Shown here one piece after another: positions 28,103-36,729 of a stretch of DNA of 64,000 bases. The position numbers and the translations under genes are program-made. How positions within the stretch are numbered: position 1 is the stretch's first letter; every line of letters begins with the position of its first letter. The notes under the pieces were generated by a model, which searched no databases, was not told where the DNA came from, and saw only the letters and a list, made by a program, of their open reading frames with translations. The DNA comes from Flavobacterium potami (GTDB taxonomy: Bacteria; Bacteroidota; Bacteroidia; Flavobacteriales; Flavobacteriaceae), in contig NZ_JAINUY010000004.1 in NCBI RefSeq assembly GCF_020026915.1, forward strand, positions 62,001 through 126,000, read 5' to 3'.

Positions 28103-28951
28103 ATGCATATTTTCTACAGTAAAGCCGCTTTGATAGCCTATTTAAAAACTATCAAAACTGCAAATTCAACCATCGGATTTGTACCTACAATGGGCGCTTT
28201 ACACCAAGGACATTTGGCTTTAATGCAGCGTTCGATCAAAGAAAACGACGATACGGTCGTAAGCATTTTTGTCAATCCAACTCAGTTTAATAATCCGGAA
28301 GATTTAGCAAAATATCCTCGAACCCTTGAAGAAGATGTTAAGAAAATGCGTACATTAAGTGACAAAATCATTTTATACGCACCTTCTGTCGAAGATATTT
28401 ACGAAGGAAATACTGTTTCACAAACATTTGATTTTGACGGATTAGAAAATCAGATGGAAGGAAAATTCAGACCAGGTCATTTCAACGGAGTTGGTACCAT
28501 TGTAAAAAGGTTATTTGAAATTGTAACGCCGACAAATGCTTATTTTGGAGAAAAAGATTTTCAGCAACTTCAAATTGTAAAAAAACTGGTAGAGAAAAAT
28601 AACTTGCCAGTACATATTATTGGATGTCCGATTTTTAGGGAAGACAACCAACTGGCAATGAGTTCGCGCAATGAACGATTAACAGCAGAAGAAAGAAAGG
28701 AAGCTTCTATCATTTACAAGACTTTAACCGAAGCAAAAGAGATTTTTCAAAACAAATCTCCGCAAGAAACAATCGAATTTGTAGAAAATTCTTTCAAAGA
28801 CAATCCACAGTTTGAATTGGAATATTTCGTTATTGCTGACGAATCAACACTTTTATCTATCGATCAAAAAGAGAAAGACAAAAAATACCGTGCATTTATA
28901 GCAGTATTTGTTAATTCTATAAGACTGATAGACACCATTTCATTAAATTAA
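28103..28951 (+). CDS. panC: Pantothenate synthetase
   Basis: This 282-residue enzyme joins pantoate and beta-alanine using ATP to make pantothenate (vitamin B5, coenzyme A precursor). Signature motifs are FVPTMGALHQGHLALM near residues 22-37 (HxGH nucleotidyl-transfer motif), FVNPTQFNNPEDLAKYPR, HFNGVGTIVKRLF, FGEKDFQQL and the KMSKS-like MSSRN. The start at 28103 (MHIFYSKAAL) matches the usual family N-terminus; an upstream ATG at 28073 falls in the promoter box. panD follows 14 bases downstream, so the two B5 genes are probably co-transcribed. Confidence 0.96.
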   Translation: MHIFYSKAALIAYLKTIKTANSTIGFVPTMGALHQGHLALMQRSIKENDDTVVSIFVNPTQFNNPEDLAKYPRTLEEDVKKMRTLSDKIILYAPSVEDIYEGNTVSQTFDFDGLENQMEGKFRPGHFNGVGTIVKRLFEIVTPTNAYFGEKDFQQLQIVKKLVEKNNLPVHIIGCPIFREDNQLAMSSRNERLTAEERKEASIIYKTLTEAKEIFQNKSPQETIEFVENSFKDNPQFELEYFVIADESTLLSIDQKEKDKKYRAFIAVFVNSIRLIDTISLN

Positions 28952-28965
28952 TCTAACTTTGCACC

Positions 28966-29316
28966 ATGCAAATTCAAGTTATAAAATCAAAAATTCATCG
29001 TGTTAAAGTAACCGGAGCCGATTTAAATTATATTGGCAGCATTACTATTGATGAAACTCTACTCGAAGCTTCCAATATTATTGAAGGCGAAAAGGTATCT
29101 ATTGTTAACATTAATAATGGCGAGCGTTTTGAAACTTACGCTATTAAAGGTGAAAAAAATTCGGGCGAAATTACTTTGAATGGTCCTGCAGCAAGAAAAG
29201 TACAGAAAGACGATATCATTATCATTATTTCTTACGCTACTTTGGATTTTGAAGAAGCTAAAACCTTCAAACCATGGATTATTTTCCCGAATGAAAATGA
29301 CAATTCTTTAACCTAA
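28966..29316 (+). CDS. panD: Aspartate 1-decarboxylase
   Basis: This 116-residue pyruvoyl enzyme makes beta-alanine from aspartate for PanC. The proenzyme cleavage site Gly24-Ser25 is visible in LNYIGSITID, where Ser25 becomes the pyruvoyl group. Other family features are KIHRVKVTGADL at the N-terminus, NGERFETYAIKGE and NGPAARKVQKDDIIIIISYA. Length is normal. It follows panC by 14 bases; a TAACTTTG box (28954-28961) sits only 4 bases before the ATG, so an additional, nearly leaderless promoter is possible. Confidence 0.96.
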   Translation: MQIQVIKSKIHRVKVTGADLNYIGSITIDETLLEASNIIEGEKVSIVNINNGERFETYAIKGEKNSGEITLNGPAARKVQKDDIIIIISYATLDFEEAKTFKPWIIFPNENDNSLT

Positions 29317-29520
29317 GATTTTCTTTTTCTTATTGAATTTTCTTGCCTTGTCAAAAGTCAATTTTGCACAAGACAATCTTCTTTTGCCTAACTCAAAATA
29401 TTTTTAGGTTATAATTTTCTTTGCTTCAATTTTAAAAACCTACTTATAAAGAAGCAAATAAAATAGTATATTGCTACCCTGTTTTCAATACTTTTTAATA
29501 CACTGAAATCCCCACAAATC

Positions 29521-30672
29521 ATGAAAAAAGTTTACCTACTAATTCTTTTTATTTCATTTTCGTCGTTTGCTCAAAAAACATTCGACAACATTAAATCGGA
29601 AAAACTCGGAGAAGAACGAAGAATCACCATCGGGCTTCCTGCTTCTTATGAAGCCAACAAAGACAAAAAATACCCTGTTCTTTATTTATTAGACGGAGAT
29701 TATTTGTTTGATCCTTTTTCTGGAGCTGCAAGTTATGGTAATTATTGGGATGATATTCCGGAAATGATCATTATCGGAATTCATCAAAATAAAGACGGAG
29801 AACGTTTTGACGACACAACAATAGACCAAAACGAAGGTTTGCCTTTTGAAAAAGGAGCAAAATTCTTCGAATTCATCGGAGCAGAATTAGTTCCGTACAT
29901 CGAGAAAAAATATCGTACCTCTCCTTTCAGAATGATTGCAGGTCACGATTTGACGGCTAGTTTTGCTAATTTTTATTTGTATAAAGAAGTTCCACTTTTC
30001 AATGCTTATATCTGCTTAAGCCCAGAACTTGCGCCAAAAATGGAAGTACGTATCGCTGAAAAGTTTGCTAAAATAAAAAGTCCGGTTTTCTATTACCTTT
30101 CAGCAGGAGAAGGTGATATTAAGAAAATAAAAGAACCAATAGATAAATTAAACGGCAATATTAAAATCGCTAATAATCCGTTAGTGAATTATAAATATGA
30201 TGTTTTTAAAGGCGCAACGCATTACACAGAAGTTCTACACTCTATACCAAGTGCATTGTACCAGATTTTTGAAGTTTACCGACCTATAAATTCTGCCGAA
30301 TACAACGACAAAATTGCGGTTCTTCAAGAAGGTTATGCAGAATATTTAGAAAAAAAATATGCAACTATGTCTGAAGTTTTAGGAGTTCAGATTCCAGTTA
30401 GAATAAGTGATTTTAAAGTAGTTGAAAATCTTATTTTAAAAAGAAATGCTTACAGCGAACTAGGAAAAATGGCCGAAATAGGAAATGTAAATTACCCAAA
30501 AGCCATGTTGGGAGAATATGAATTAGGTTTGATGTACGAAAAACAAGGCGATCCGAAACATGCTTCAAAAAAATACCAAAATGCTTCTCAAATGGAGCCA
30601 ATTGGTGATTTGAACAAAGACATGATGTATGAGAAAATCGACGAAATGAATACACTTGCGAAAAAAAAATAA
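29521..30672 (+). CDS. Esterase-fold protein with Asp at the nucleophile position
   Basis: This 383-residue protein has a signal peptide (MKKVYLLILFISFSSFAQ) and a putative-esterase (Esterase D/enterochelin esterase-like) alpha/beta-hydrolase domain: RRITIGLPASY, YPVLYLLDGDYLF, EMIIIGIHQNKDGERFDD and GATHYTEVLHSIPSALY (His near residue 240). The nucleophile elbow, normally GHSxGG, reads AGHDLTASFANF, with Asp143 where the catalytic Ser should be. The C-terminal part (about 325-380) is TPR-like (KAMLGEYELGLMYEKQGDPKHASKKYQNA). Classical serine esterase activity is thus doubtful; a binding or non-catalytic role is possible. It ends three bases before radA, so the two are co-transcribed. Confidence 0.8.
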   Translation: MKKVYLLILFISFSSFAQKTFDNIKSEKLGEERRITIGLPASYEANKDKKYPVLYLLDGDYLFDPFSGAASYGNYWDDIPEMIIIGIHQNKDGERFDDTTIDQNEGLPFEKGAKFFEFIGAELVPYIEKKYRTSPFRMIAGHDLTASFANFYLYKEVPLFNAYICLSPELAPKMEVRIAEKFAKIKSPVFYYLSAGEGDIKKIKEPIDKLNGNIKIANNPLVNYKYDVFKGATHYTEVLHSIPSALYQIFEVYRPINSAEYNDKIAVLQEGYAEYLEKKYATMSEVLGVQIPVRISDFKVVENLILKRNAYSELGKMAEIGNVNYPKAMLGEYELGLMYEKQGDPKHASKKYQNASQMEPIGDLNKDMMYEKIDEMNTLAKKK

Positions 30673-30675
30673 ATA

Positions 30676-32037
30676 ATGTCAAAAGTTAAAACTTCCTTTT
30701 TTTGTCAGAACTGCGGAACTCAATATGCCAAATGGCAAGGTCAATGCAATGCCTGCAAAGAATGGAATACGATTGCCGAAGAAATTATCCAAAAACAGGA
30801 TAAAGTTGCCTGGAAAAGTGAATCTGCTCCAACTGGAAAAGCACCGAGACCTTTAAAAATAAACGAAATTGATTCTGCTCAGGAAGTCCGTATGGATACG
30901 ACCGACAGCGAATTGAATCGTGTTTTAGGCGGCGGACTAGTTCCTGGATCTTTAACACTTTTGGGTGGAGAACCCGGCATCGGAAAAAGTACACTTTTGT
31001 TGCAAGTCTCTTTAAAATTACCTTATAAAACTTTATATGTTTCTGGAGAAGAAAGTCAGAAACAAATTAAAATGCGTGCAGAAAGAATTACGCCAAACAG
31101 CGAAAACTGTTATATTCTAACCGAAACCAAAACGCAGAACATTTTCAAACAGATTGAAACGATTCAGCCAGAAGTGGTCATTATCGACTCCATTCAGACT
31201 TTGCATACCGATTATATTGAATCGACCGCAGGAAGTATTTCCCAAATTAGAGAAACAACTGCAGAATTGATCAAATTTGCCAAAGAAAGTAATATTCCAG
31301 TTATTTTAATTGGACATATCACGAAAGACGGAAACATCGCTGGTCCGAAAATTTTGGAACATATGGTTGATACCGTTTTACAGTTTGAAGGTGACAGAAA
31401 TCACGTGTATCGCATTTTGCGTTCGCTGAAAAACCGTTTTGGATCGACTGCAGAATTGGGAATCTACGAAATGCTCGGAAGCGGATTAAGAGAAGTGAAC
31501 AATCCTTCTGAAATTCTAATTTCTCATAAAGATGAAGAACTTTCAGGAACTGCAATTGCCACAACTCTCGAAGGCATGCGTCCGCTAATGATTGAAATTC
31601 AATCTTTGGTTAGTACCGCAGTTTACGGAACACCGCAAAGAAGCACAACAGGCTACAATGCTAAAAGACTGAATATGATTTTGGCTGTTTTAGAAAAAAG
31701 AGCGGGATTCCGTTTAGGCGCAAAAGATGTTTTCTTGAATGTTACTGGTGGAATTTCTGTTGATGATCCTGCAATTGATCTGGCTGTTGTGGCTGCCATT
31801 TTATCTTCAAACGAAGATATTCCAGTCGGAAAAGGATTCTGTTTTGCTGGCGAAGTTGGTCTTTCTGGAGAAATTCGTCCTGTAAATCGTGTGGATCAGC
31901 GTATTCAAGAAGCTGAAAAACTAGGTTTCGACACTATATTTGTTTCTAAATACAACAAAATTGCTTTAAAAAACACAGGAATTAAGATTGAATTGGTTGC
32001 TAAAATTGAAGATGTTGCCAGTATTCTTTTCGGCTGA
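30676..32037 (+). CDS. radA: DNA repair protein RadA (Sms)
   Basis: This 453-residue RecA-like ATPase promotes branch migration and processing of recombination intermediates. Seen are the N-terminal four-Cys zinc finger (CQNCGTQYAKWQGQCNACKEW), the Walker A motif GGEPGIGKSTLLLQV, the Walker B segment VVIIDSIQTL, the RadA-specific LKNRFGS motif, and a C-terminal Lon-like domain (about 290-450) with GGISVDDPAIDLAVVAA and GEVGLSGEIRPV. Length is normal. Its start follows the esterase-like gene by three bases. Confidence 0.96.
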   Translation: MSKVKTSFFCQNCGTQYAKWQGQCNACKEWNTIAEEIIQKQDKVAWKSESAPTGKAPRPLKINEIDSAQEVRMDTTDSELNRVLGGGLVPGSLTLLGGEPGIGKSTLLLQVSLKLPYKTLYVSGEESQKQIKMRAERITPNSENCYILTETKTQNIFKQIETIQPEVVIIDSIQTLHTDYIESTAGSISQIRETTAELIKFAKESNIPVILIGHITKDGNIAGPKILEHMVDTVLQFEGDRNHVYRILRSLKNRFGSTAELGIYEMLGSGLREVNNPSEILISHKDEELSGTAIATTLEGMRPLMIEIQSLVSTAVYGTPQRSTTGYNAKRLNMILAVLEKRAGFRLGAKDVFLNVTGGISVDDPAIDLAVVAAILSSNEDIPVGKGFCFAGEVGLSGEIRPVNRVDQRIQEAEKLGFDTIFVSKYNKIALKNTGIKIELVAKIEDVASILFG

Positions 32038-32047
32038 TTTTTTTTCA

Positions 32048-32151
32048 CCACAAATTTCACAAATTAAACACGAATTTTATTTTTAAATTTACGTTCATTT
32101 CAAAATAAATACCACATCAGTTATAATTCGGGAAATTAGTGAAATTCGTGG
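32048..32151. repeat. Imperfect palindromic intergenic element (CCACAAATTTCAC type)
   Basis: CCACAAATTTCACAAATT at the left end is answered by AATTAGTGAAATTCGTGG at the right end. This gives an outer stem of about 18 bp with few mismatches, with an AT-rich centre. It lies between radA and the transglycosylase gene. Confidence 0.7.
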
Positions 32152-32206
32152 CTAGAAAACTATCATTCTTTGCGAACAATCCTAAAATCTTTATGAAATC
32201 GACTTT

Positions 32207-34171
32207 ATGAATTTTCCAAAACAAAAAATATACAAAGCCTTAAAAGTACTAGGAATAATAGTGGTTTTGCTTTGCATTGCACTTTACTATTTCCGTGATT
32301 CTCTTTTAAAGCAGGCTATAGCCAAAGTGACTCATAAAATGGCTGTCGAATACAATAGTAATTTCTCTGTAAAATCGGCAACATTTGATGGTTTGTCTAC
32401 CATCCATTTGACAGATGTGGTTTTGGCTCCAATAAATGCTGATACACTCTGCAAAATTAAAAATGTAGAAACCAGTATCAGTCTAAGCAATTTACTAATT
32501 GGAGATGTTCAAGTTGGAACTTTAAAAATTGACAACGGTTACATTCAGCTAGTAAAAAAAGGCAAAAAAAGAAATTTTGATGCTTTTCTAAAAAGAGATC
32601 GCGAAGAAACAGAATCCAACGAAAAACGCAAATACGCTGCTTTTGCCTACAGAATTATTTCGAAAGTTTTGAATTTGGTTCCAACCGACATGGATTTGAA
32701 AAACTTCAAATTCAAAATCAACGATAATGACAAACTAACAACTGTCGATGTAGATAAACTGGTTTTAAACAACAAACAATTAGAAACCAATCTTCATGTT
32801 CAAGCCAAAGATTTTGATCAGCGCTGGAACATAAAAGGATTTGCTGATCCGAGAAACAAAAAAGCCGATATTCGTTTTTTCAATTTAGATACAGGCGCCA
32901 TTCGTGTTCCTTATTTAGATCAGCGTTATAACTTAAAAGCAAGTTTTGATTCGATTCGGTTGAATGTTCAAAACATTGACAAAAGTGGTAGCGAATTGCA
33001 TATTGACGGTTATACTTCTATCGCCAATCTTACCATCAATCACCCGAAAATTGCCAGCAAAGATGTAGTCATTAAAAATGCCCGTTTTGATTACCGCTTT
33101 TTACTAGGAGATAGTTTTATTTCGATTGACAGCACTTCGACAATGCAGTTAAATAAAATAAAAGTTCGTCCTTATATTTCTTATGATACTGAAAAAGACA
33201 CGGTTTATACTTTGAAAGTGGATATTCTGAAAATGAAAGCGCAAGATTTTATCGTTTCGCTTCCTGACGGATTATTTACGCATTTTCAGGGAATGCAAGC
33301 AACCGGAAATTTTGATTATAAATTGGATTTCAAATTCAATAAAAACAAACCCAATACCCTTGTTTTTGATAGTAAACTCAACAAAGAAGATTTACGAATT
33401 ACCAAATATGGAGAAGCCGATTTAAATAAGCTAAACGGCGAATTTGTATATCGAGCAATTATTCAGAATGTTTTGCAAAGACCTGTTTTGGTTGGAAATG
33501 CCAATCCGAATTACACGCCTTTGGATCAAATTTCTCCTTATTTGAGAAAATCTGTTTTAACTACAGAAGATCCTTCTTTCTTCTCACATCGCGGATTTAT
33601 CAATGAAGCTTTCAAACAATCAATTCTTAAAAATATAAGAACTAAGAAATTTTCTCGCGGCGCGAGTACAATTAGTATGCAATTGATTAAGAATGTCTTT
33701 TTGACTCGTGAAAAAACGCTTTCGCGAAAGCTTGAAGAAATTCTTTTAGTTTACATTTTAGAAAACAACCGAATTGTAAGCAAGGAAAGAATGCTGGAGG
33801 TATATTTCAACATTATCGAATGGGGGCCAAACGTTTACGGAATTGGCGAAGCAAGTCATTTCTATTTCCAAAAAAGTCCTTCTGCTTTAAATGTGGATGA
33901 ATGTTTATACTTGGCAACGATTATTCCGAAACCAAGAAAATTCATGTATCAGTTTAATGATCAAGGCAATTTGAAGGATTACGCCATTAAAAACCAAAAA
34001 TTCCTAAAGAATTTGATGTTCAGAAGAGGGCTTTTAGTTCCTGAAGATACGACAGGTATATTACCAGTTTACATTTCTGGAAATGCACGTTCTTTCATAA
34101 AAATTAAAGTACCAGATTCTACAGCAATCAAAGCAGATTCTTTGGCAGTTGATGATGAATTTGATTTATAA
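32207..34171 (+). CDS. AsmA-like / GT51 peptidoglycan glycosyltransferase fusion
   Basis: This 654-residue inner-membrane protein has one N-terminal transmembrane helix (about 13-28). A long beta-rich region (about 30-400) resembles AsmA/DUF748-type repeats (VKSATFDGLSTIHLTDVVL, VGTLKIDNGYIQL). A GT51 transglycosylase domain lies at about 430-620: LTTEDPSFFSHRGF with the catalytic Glu near 452, GASTISMQLIKNVFLTREKTLSRK near 485, and LYLATIIPKPRKF. GT51 polymerises lipid II glycan chains. No penicillin-binding transpeptidase domain follows, so it is monofunctional. The AsmA-like assignment is by pattern only. It is preceded by an intergenic palindromic element. Confidence 0.85.
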   Translation: MNFPKQKIYKALKVLGIIVVLLCIALYYFRDSLLKQAIAKVTHKMAVEYNSNFSVKSATFDGLSTIHLTDVVLAPINADTLCKIKNVETSISLSNLLIGDVQVGTLKIDNGYIQLVKKGKKRNFDAFLKRDREETESNEKRKYAAFAYRIISKVLNLVPTDMDLKNFKFKINDNDKLTTVDVDKLVLNNKQLETNLHVQAKDFDQRWNIKGFADPRNKKADIRFFNLDTGAIRVPYLDQRYNLKASFDSIRLNVQNIDKSGSELHIDGYTSIANLTINHPKIASKDVVIKNARFDYRFLLGDSFISIDSTSTMQLNKIKVRPYISYDTEKDTVYTLKVDILKMKAQDFIVSLPDGLFTHFQGMQATGNFDYKLDFKFNKNKPNTLVFDSKLNKEDLRITKYGEADLNKLNGEFVYRAIIQNVLQRPVLVGNANPNYTPLDQISPYLRKSVLTTEDPSFFSHRGFINEAFKQSILKNIRTKKFSRGASTISMQLIKNVFLTREKTLSRKLEEILLVYILENNRIVSKERMLEVYFNIIEWGPNVYGIGEASHFYFQKSPSALNVDECLYLATIIPKPRKFMYQFNDQGNLKDYAIKNQKFLKNLMFRRGLLVPEDTTGILPVYISGNARSFIKIKVPDSTAIKADSLAVDDEFDL

Positions 34172-34184
34172 TTTGGAGCAAAGT

Positions 34185-34320
34185 TTAACCGCAAAGTTCG
34201 CAAAGATTTACGCAAAGCACACAAAGATTTTTCTACTCTAAAAAGGAAAATCTTTGTGTGCTTTTTTATTAATCAAAACATTGCGAACTTGGCGTAAATC
34301 TTTGCGCCCTTTGCGGTTAA
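34185..34320. repeat. Long nested inverted repeat between convergent genes, likely bidirectional terminator
   Basis: Three nested pairs run inwards: TTAACCGCAAAG / CTTTGCGGTTAA; GCAAAGATTTACGC / GCGTAAATCTTTGC; AAAGCACACAAAGATTTT / AAAATCTTTGTGTGCTTTT. The whole spans 136 bases and fills the gap between the convergent GT51 and aldo/keto reductase genes. It is of the GCAAAG-type palindromic element also seen near 42950, 58600 and 60400. Confidence 0.85.
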
Positions 34321-34328
34321 GTATATTT

Positions 34329-35366
34329 TTAAGGTGCAGGATCAGGAATTACAGCCTGAACAGCATCAATTTCTGCCAAGATTTGTTTAGAAAGAACCAC
34401 ATCAATTGTATCGACGTTTTCTTTTAATTGCTTCATAGTTGTTGCACCAATAATAGCACTTGTTAAGAATGGCTGCTGCAAAACAAATCCCATTGCTAAT
34501 TCGGTTAGTGTTAAACCATGTTTTTTAGCGATTTCCAGATACAATTTTGTTGCCTGAGTACATTGGTCGCTTTTGTAACGGGTATATTGCGGAAAAAGGT
34601 TAACTCTCGCTTTCGGGTGACTTTCTCCTGTTAAGAATTTTCCAGTCAAAACTCCGAACGCCAAAGGTGAATAACCTAACAAACCAACGTTTTCATATTT
34701 TGAAACTTCGGCAGAATTCACTTCAAACAAACGGTTCAATAAAGAATACGGATTTTGAACGGTTTTGATTCTTGGTAGATTGTTGTATTTGCTTTCCTCC
34801 AACAAACGCATCATTCCCCAAGCATTTTCATTAGAAACCCCGATATGTTTGATTTTCCCTTCTTTGATTAATCCGTCGAAAGTTTCTAGAATTTCTCTGA
34901 AATTATCTTCCCAAACATCATCATGTCCGTGAAAAGCGCGTGTTCCAAAATTATTCGTTTTTCTTTGTGGCCAGTGCATCTGATACAAATCGATATAATC
35001 TGTTTGCAGTCTTTTCAAACTATTTTCAACCGCATATTTAATACTTGCTGGAGAAAAATCCAGTTTCTCGCGCATATATCCAAAATTCGGATTCGGACCA
35101 GCGATTTTTGATGCTAAAATAACCTTCTCACGATTTCCTGATTTCTTAAACCAAGTTCCAATGATTTTTTCTGTGCTTCCGTAAGTCGCCTCGCTCGCAG
35201 GAACCGAATACATTTCGGCTGTATCGAAGAAATTTATACCTCTTTCAAGAGCATAATCCATTTGTCCGTGTCCTTCTGCTTCTGTATTTTGCTGTCCGAA
35301 AGTCATCGTTCCAAGACAGATTTTACTAACTTTTATATCGGTGTTAGGTAATGTAGTGTATTTCAT
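34329..35366 (-). CDS. Aldo/keto reductase
   Basis: This 345-residue NADP-dependent oxidoreductase has the aldo/keto reductase tetrad segments: INFFDTAEMYS (Asp, Tyr), VILASKIAG (Lys) and DLYQMHWPQR (His), plus IKHIGVSNENAWGM and the C-terminal SAIIGATTMKQLKENV nucleotide-binding stretch. It resembles the Tas/YajO-like subgroup. The start at 35366 (MKYTTLPNTDIKVSK) is chosen because the family begins there; an upstream in-frame ATG at 35408 would add an atypical 14-residue leader. Physiological substrate unknown. Confidence 0.9.
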   Translation of the reverse strand: MKYTTLPNTDIKVSKICLGTMTFGQQNTEAEGHGQMDYALERGINFFDTAEMYSVPASEATYGSTEKIIGTWFKKSGNREKVILASKIAGPNPNFGYMREKLDFSPASIKYAVENSLKRLQTDYIDLYQMHWPQRKTNNFGTRAFHGHDDVWEDNFREILETFDGLIKEGKIKHIGVSNENAWGMMRLLEESKYNNLPRIKTVQNPYSLLNRLFEVNSAEVSKYENVGLLGYSPLAFGVLTGKFLTGESHPKARVNLFPQYTRYKSDQCTQATKLYLEIAKKHGLTLTELAMGFVLQQPFLTSAIIGATTMKQLKENVDTIDVVLSKQILAEIDAVQAVIPDPAP

Positions 35367-35397
35367 TTTTTTCTTTAGGTTCAAAGTTGCAAAGAGA

Positions 35398-35405
35398 CAA
35401 AGGTA
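35398..35405 (-). promoter_or_regulatory. -7 box (TACCTTTG) of the aldo/keto reductase gene
   Basis: On the minus strand TACCTTTG lies 31 bases upstream of the ATG at 35366 and inside the longer alternative ORF. This supports the shorter start. The -33 element is unclear. Confidence 0.4.
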
Positions 35406-35469
35406 CAAAGTGATTTTTCAAATCGAAATGTGAGAAAGGTTAAAAAAAGTACAAGGTTTTTTATGCTTT

Positions 35470-35556
35470 CCTGCAAGGTTTCCAAAACCTTGTAGGTAAT
35501 TGTAAGTTTGATTCAAACACAAAGCTAAACCTACAAGGTTTTATAAACCTTGCAGG
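35470..35556. repeat. Pair of 27-bp palindromes in inverted orientation (CCTGCAAGGTTT type)
   Basis: Each 27-base unit (35470-35496 and 35530-35556) is a palindrome with arms CCTGCAAGGTTT / AAACCTTGTAGG or CCTACAAGGTTT / AAACCTTGCAGG. The two units are themselves reverse complements in their end variants, so either local hairpins or one long stem can form. No gene overlaps. Confidence 0.85.
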
Positions 35557-35586
35557 ATGACAATTCTAGAAATTGGAAAATTAAAA

Positions 35587-35615
35587 AAGGCTCAAAAGTA
35601 AAACCTTTGAGCCTT
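35587..35615 (-). terminator. Terminator after the OmpA-family lipoprotein gene
   Basis: A perfect 10-bp stem AAGGCTCAAA / TTTGAGCCTT with a 9-base loop is followed on the minus strand by TTTT. It lies 22 bases past the stop codon at 35638. Confidence 0.85.
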
Positions 35616-35637
35616 TGCACCTTAGAACCATAGTTCC

Positions 35638-36585
35638 TTAGTTTATGCTATTTAACATCTCAGCAATCTCATCTAATCTTGGCGTCAAGATAATTTCGAT
35701 TCTTCGGTTTTTAGCTTTTCCTTCTGGAGTTGCGTTACTTGCCAAAGGAGAAAATTCGCTTCTTCCTGCTGCTGTTAATTTTTGTTTATTGATTTTTGGG
35801 TTTTCGCTCAAAATAGCCACGATTGCTGTTGCTCTTTTTGTAGATAAATCCCAGTTGTTTGCAATTGGTCCTGAACCTGCATACGGATCGTCATCTGTAT
35901 GTCCTTCGATTAAAACAGAAAGATCTGGATTATCACCTAAAACTTTTCCAAGTTCTACAACGGCTCTTTTACCTTCTGTTCCAACAGCCCAGCTTCCTGA
36001 GTTGAAAAGCAATTTGTTTTCCATAGAAACATAAACTTTTCCGTTTTTGTGCTCCACTGTTAAACCTTTACCTTCAAAACCAGTTAATGCTTTAGATAAA
36101 GTTTCTTTTAGTTTACGCATTGCTTCTTCTTTCGCAGCAATCATATCTTCCAATTCTTTCAAACGATTTGCTGTTTTGTCCAAACGAGCTTGTTCGTCTG
36201 CAAGAGCTTTTCCTTTTGCTTCTAATTGTGCTAACAATTCACGGTTTTTAGCCAAATTTTTCTCTAACGCATCGTTGCTGTTTTTTTCTAATGCATTATA
36301 AGAATCTTGAAGCACTTTATATTTCTTTTGTTCCGCCGCAAGATCTGCTTTTTGTTTTGCCAAGTCATCTTTTGTGCTCGCCAAATCTTTAGTTAGTTTA
36401 TCGCGATCCAGTTCTAACTGATTTTTTGCTTTCTTTAAATTATCATTTTCATCAGTTATAGAACGATTTTCTTTCTTCAAATCTGAATACTTCGTTTCTA
36501 AATCATTATAAATTTTCTTAGAAACACAAGACGTTGTGGACAAGGCTAATGCCAGCAATCCGATGGAAACTTTTTTAATCATCAT
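35638..36585 (-). CDS. OmpA-family peptidoglycan-binding lipoprotein with coiled coil
   Basis: This 315-residue lipoprotein has signal sequence MMIKKVSIGLLALALSTTSC with Cys20. A long Lys/Glu/Leu-rich coiled coil covers about 25-165 (DLKKENRSITDENDNLKKAK...). A C-terminal OmpA domain at about 185-305 carries the peptidoglycan contacts: VLIEGHTDDDPYAGSG, NWDLSTKRATAIV, LTAAGRSEFSP and KAKNRRIEIIL. It should anchor the outer membrane to peptidoglycan. Single gene, with its own terminator. The first two Met codons are both possible starts. Confidence 0.9.
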   Translation of the reverse strand: MMIKKVSIGLLALALSTTSCVSKKIYNDLETKYSDLKKENRSITDENDNLKKAKNQLELDRDKLTKDLASTKDDLAKQKADLAAEQKKYKVLQDSYNALEKNSNDALEKNLAKNRELLAQLEAKGKALADEQARLDKTANRLKELEDMIAAKEEAMRKLKETLSKALTGFEGKGLTVEHKNGKVYVSMENKLLFNSGSWAVGTEGKRAVVELGKVLGDNPDLSVLIEGHTDDDPYAGSGPIANNWDLSTKRATAIVAILSENPKINKQKLTAAGRSEFSPLASNATPEGKAKNRRIEIILTPRLDEIAEMLNSIN

Positions 36586-36729
36586 TTTAATTGGTTTTAT
36601 TTCGGGGCGTTTAACAAATCTGATTTTTCATCAAACTCCAAATTTTAAATTCTAAATTCCAAAAGCAAGAACTTGAACTCATACTTGAAATTTAAACTGC
36701 ATTTTACTTTACAAGAACAATACCAAAGA

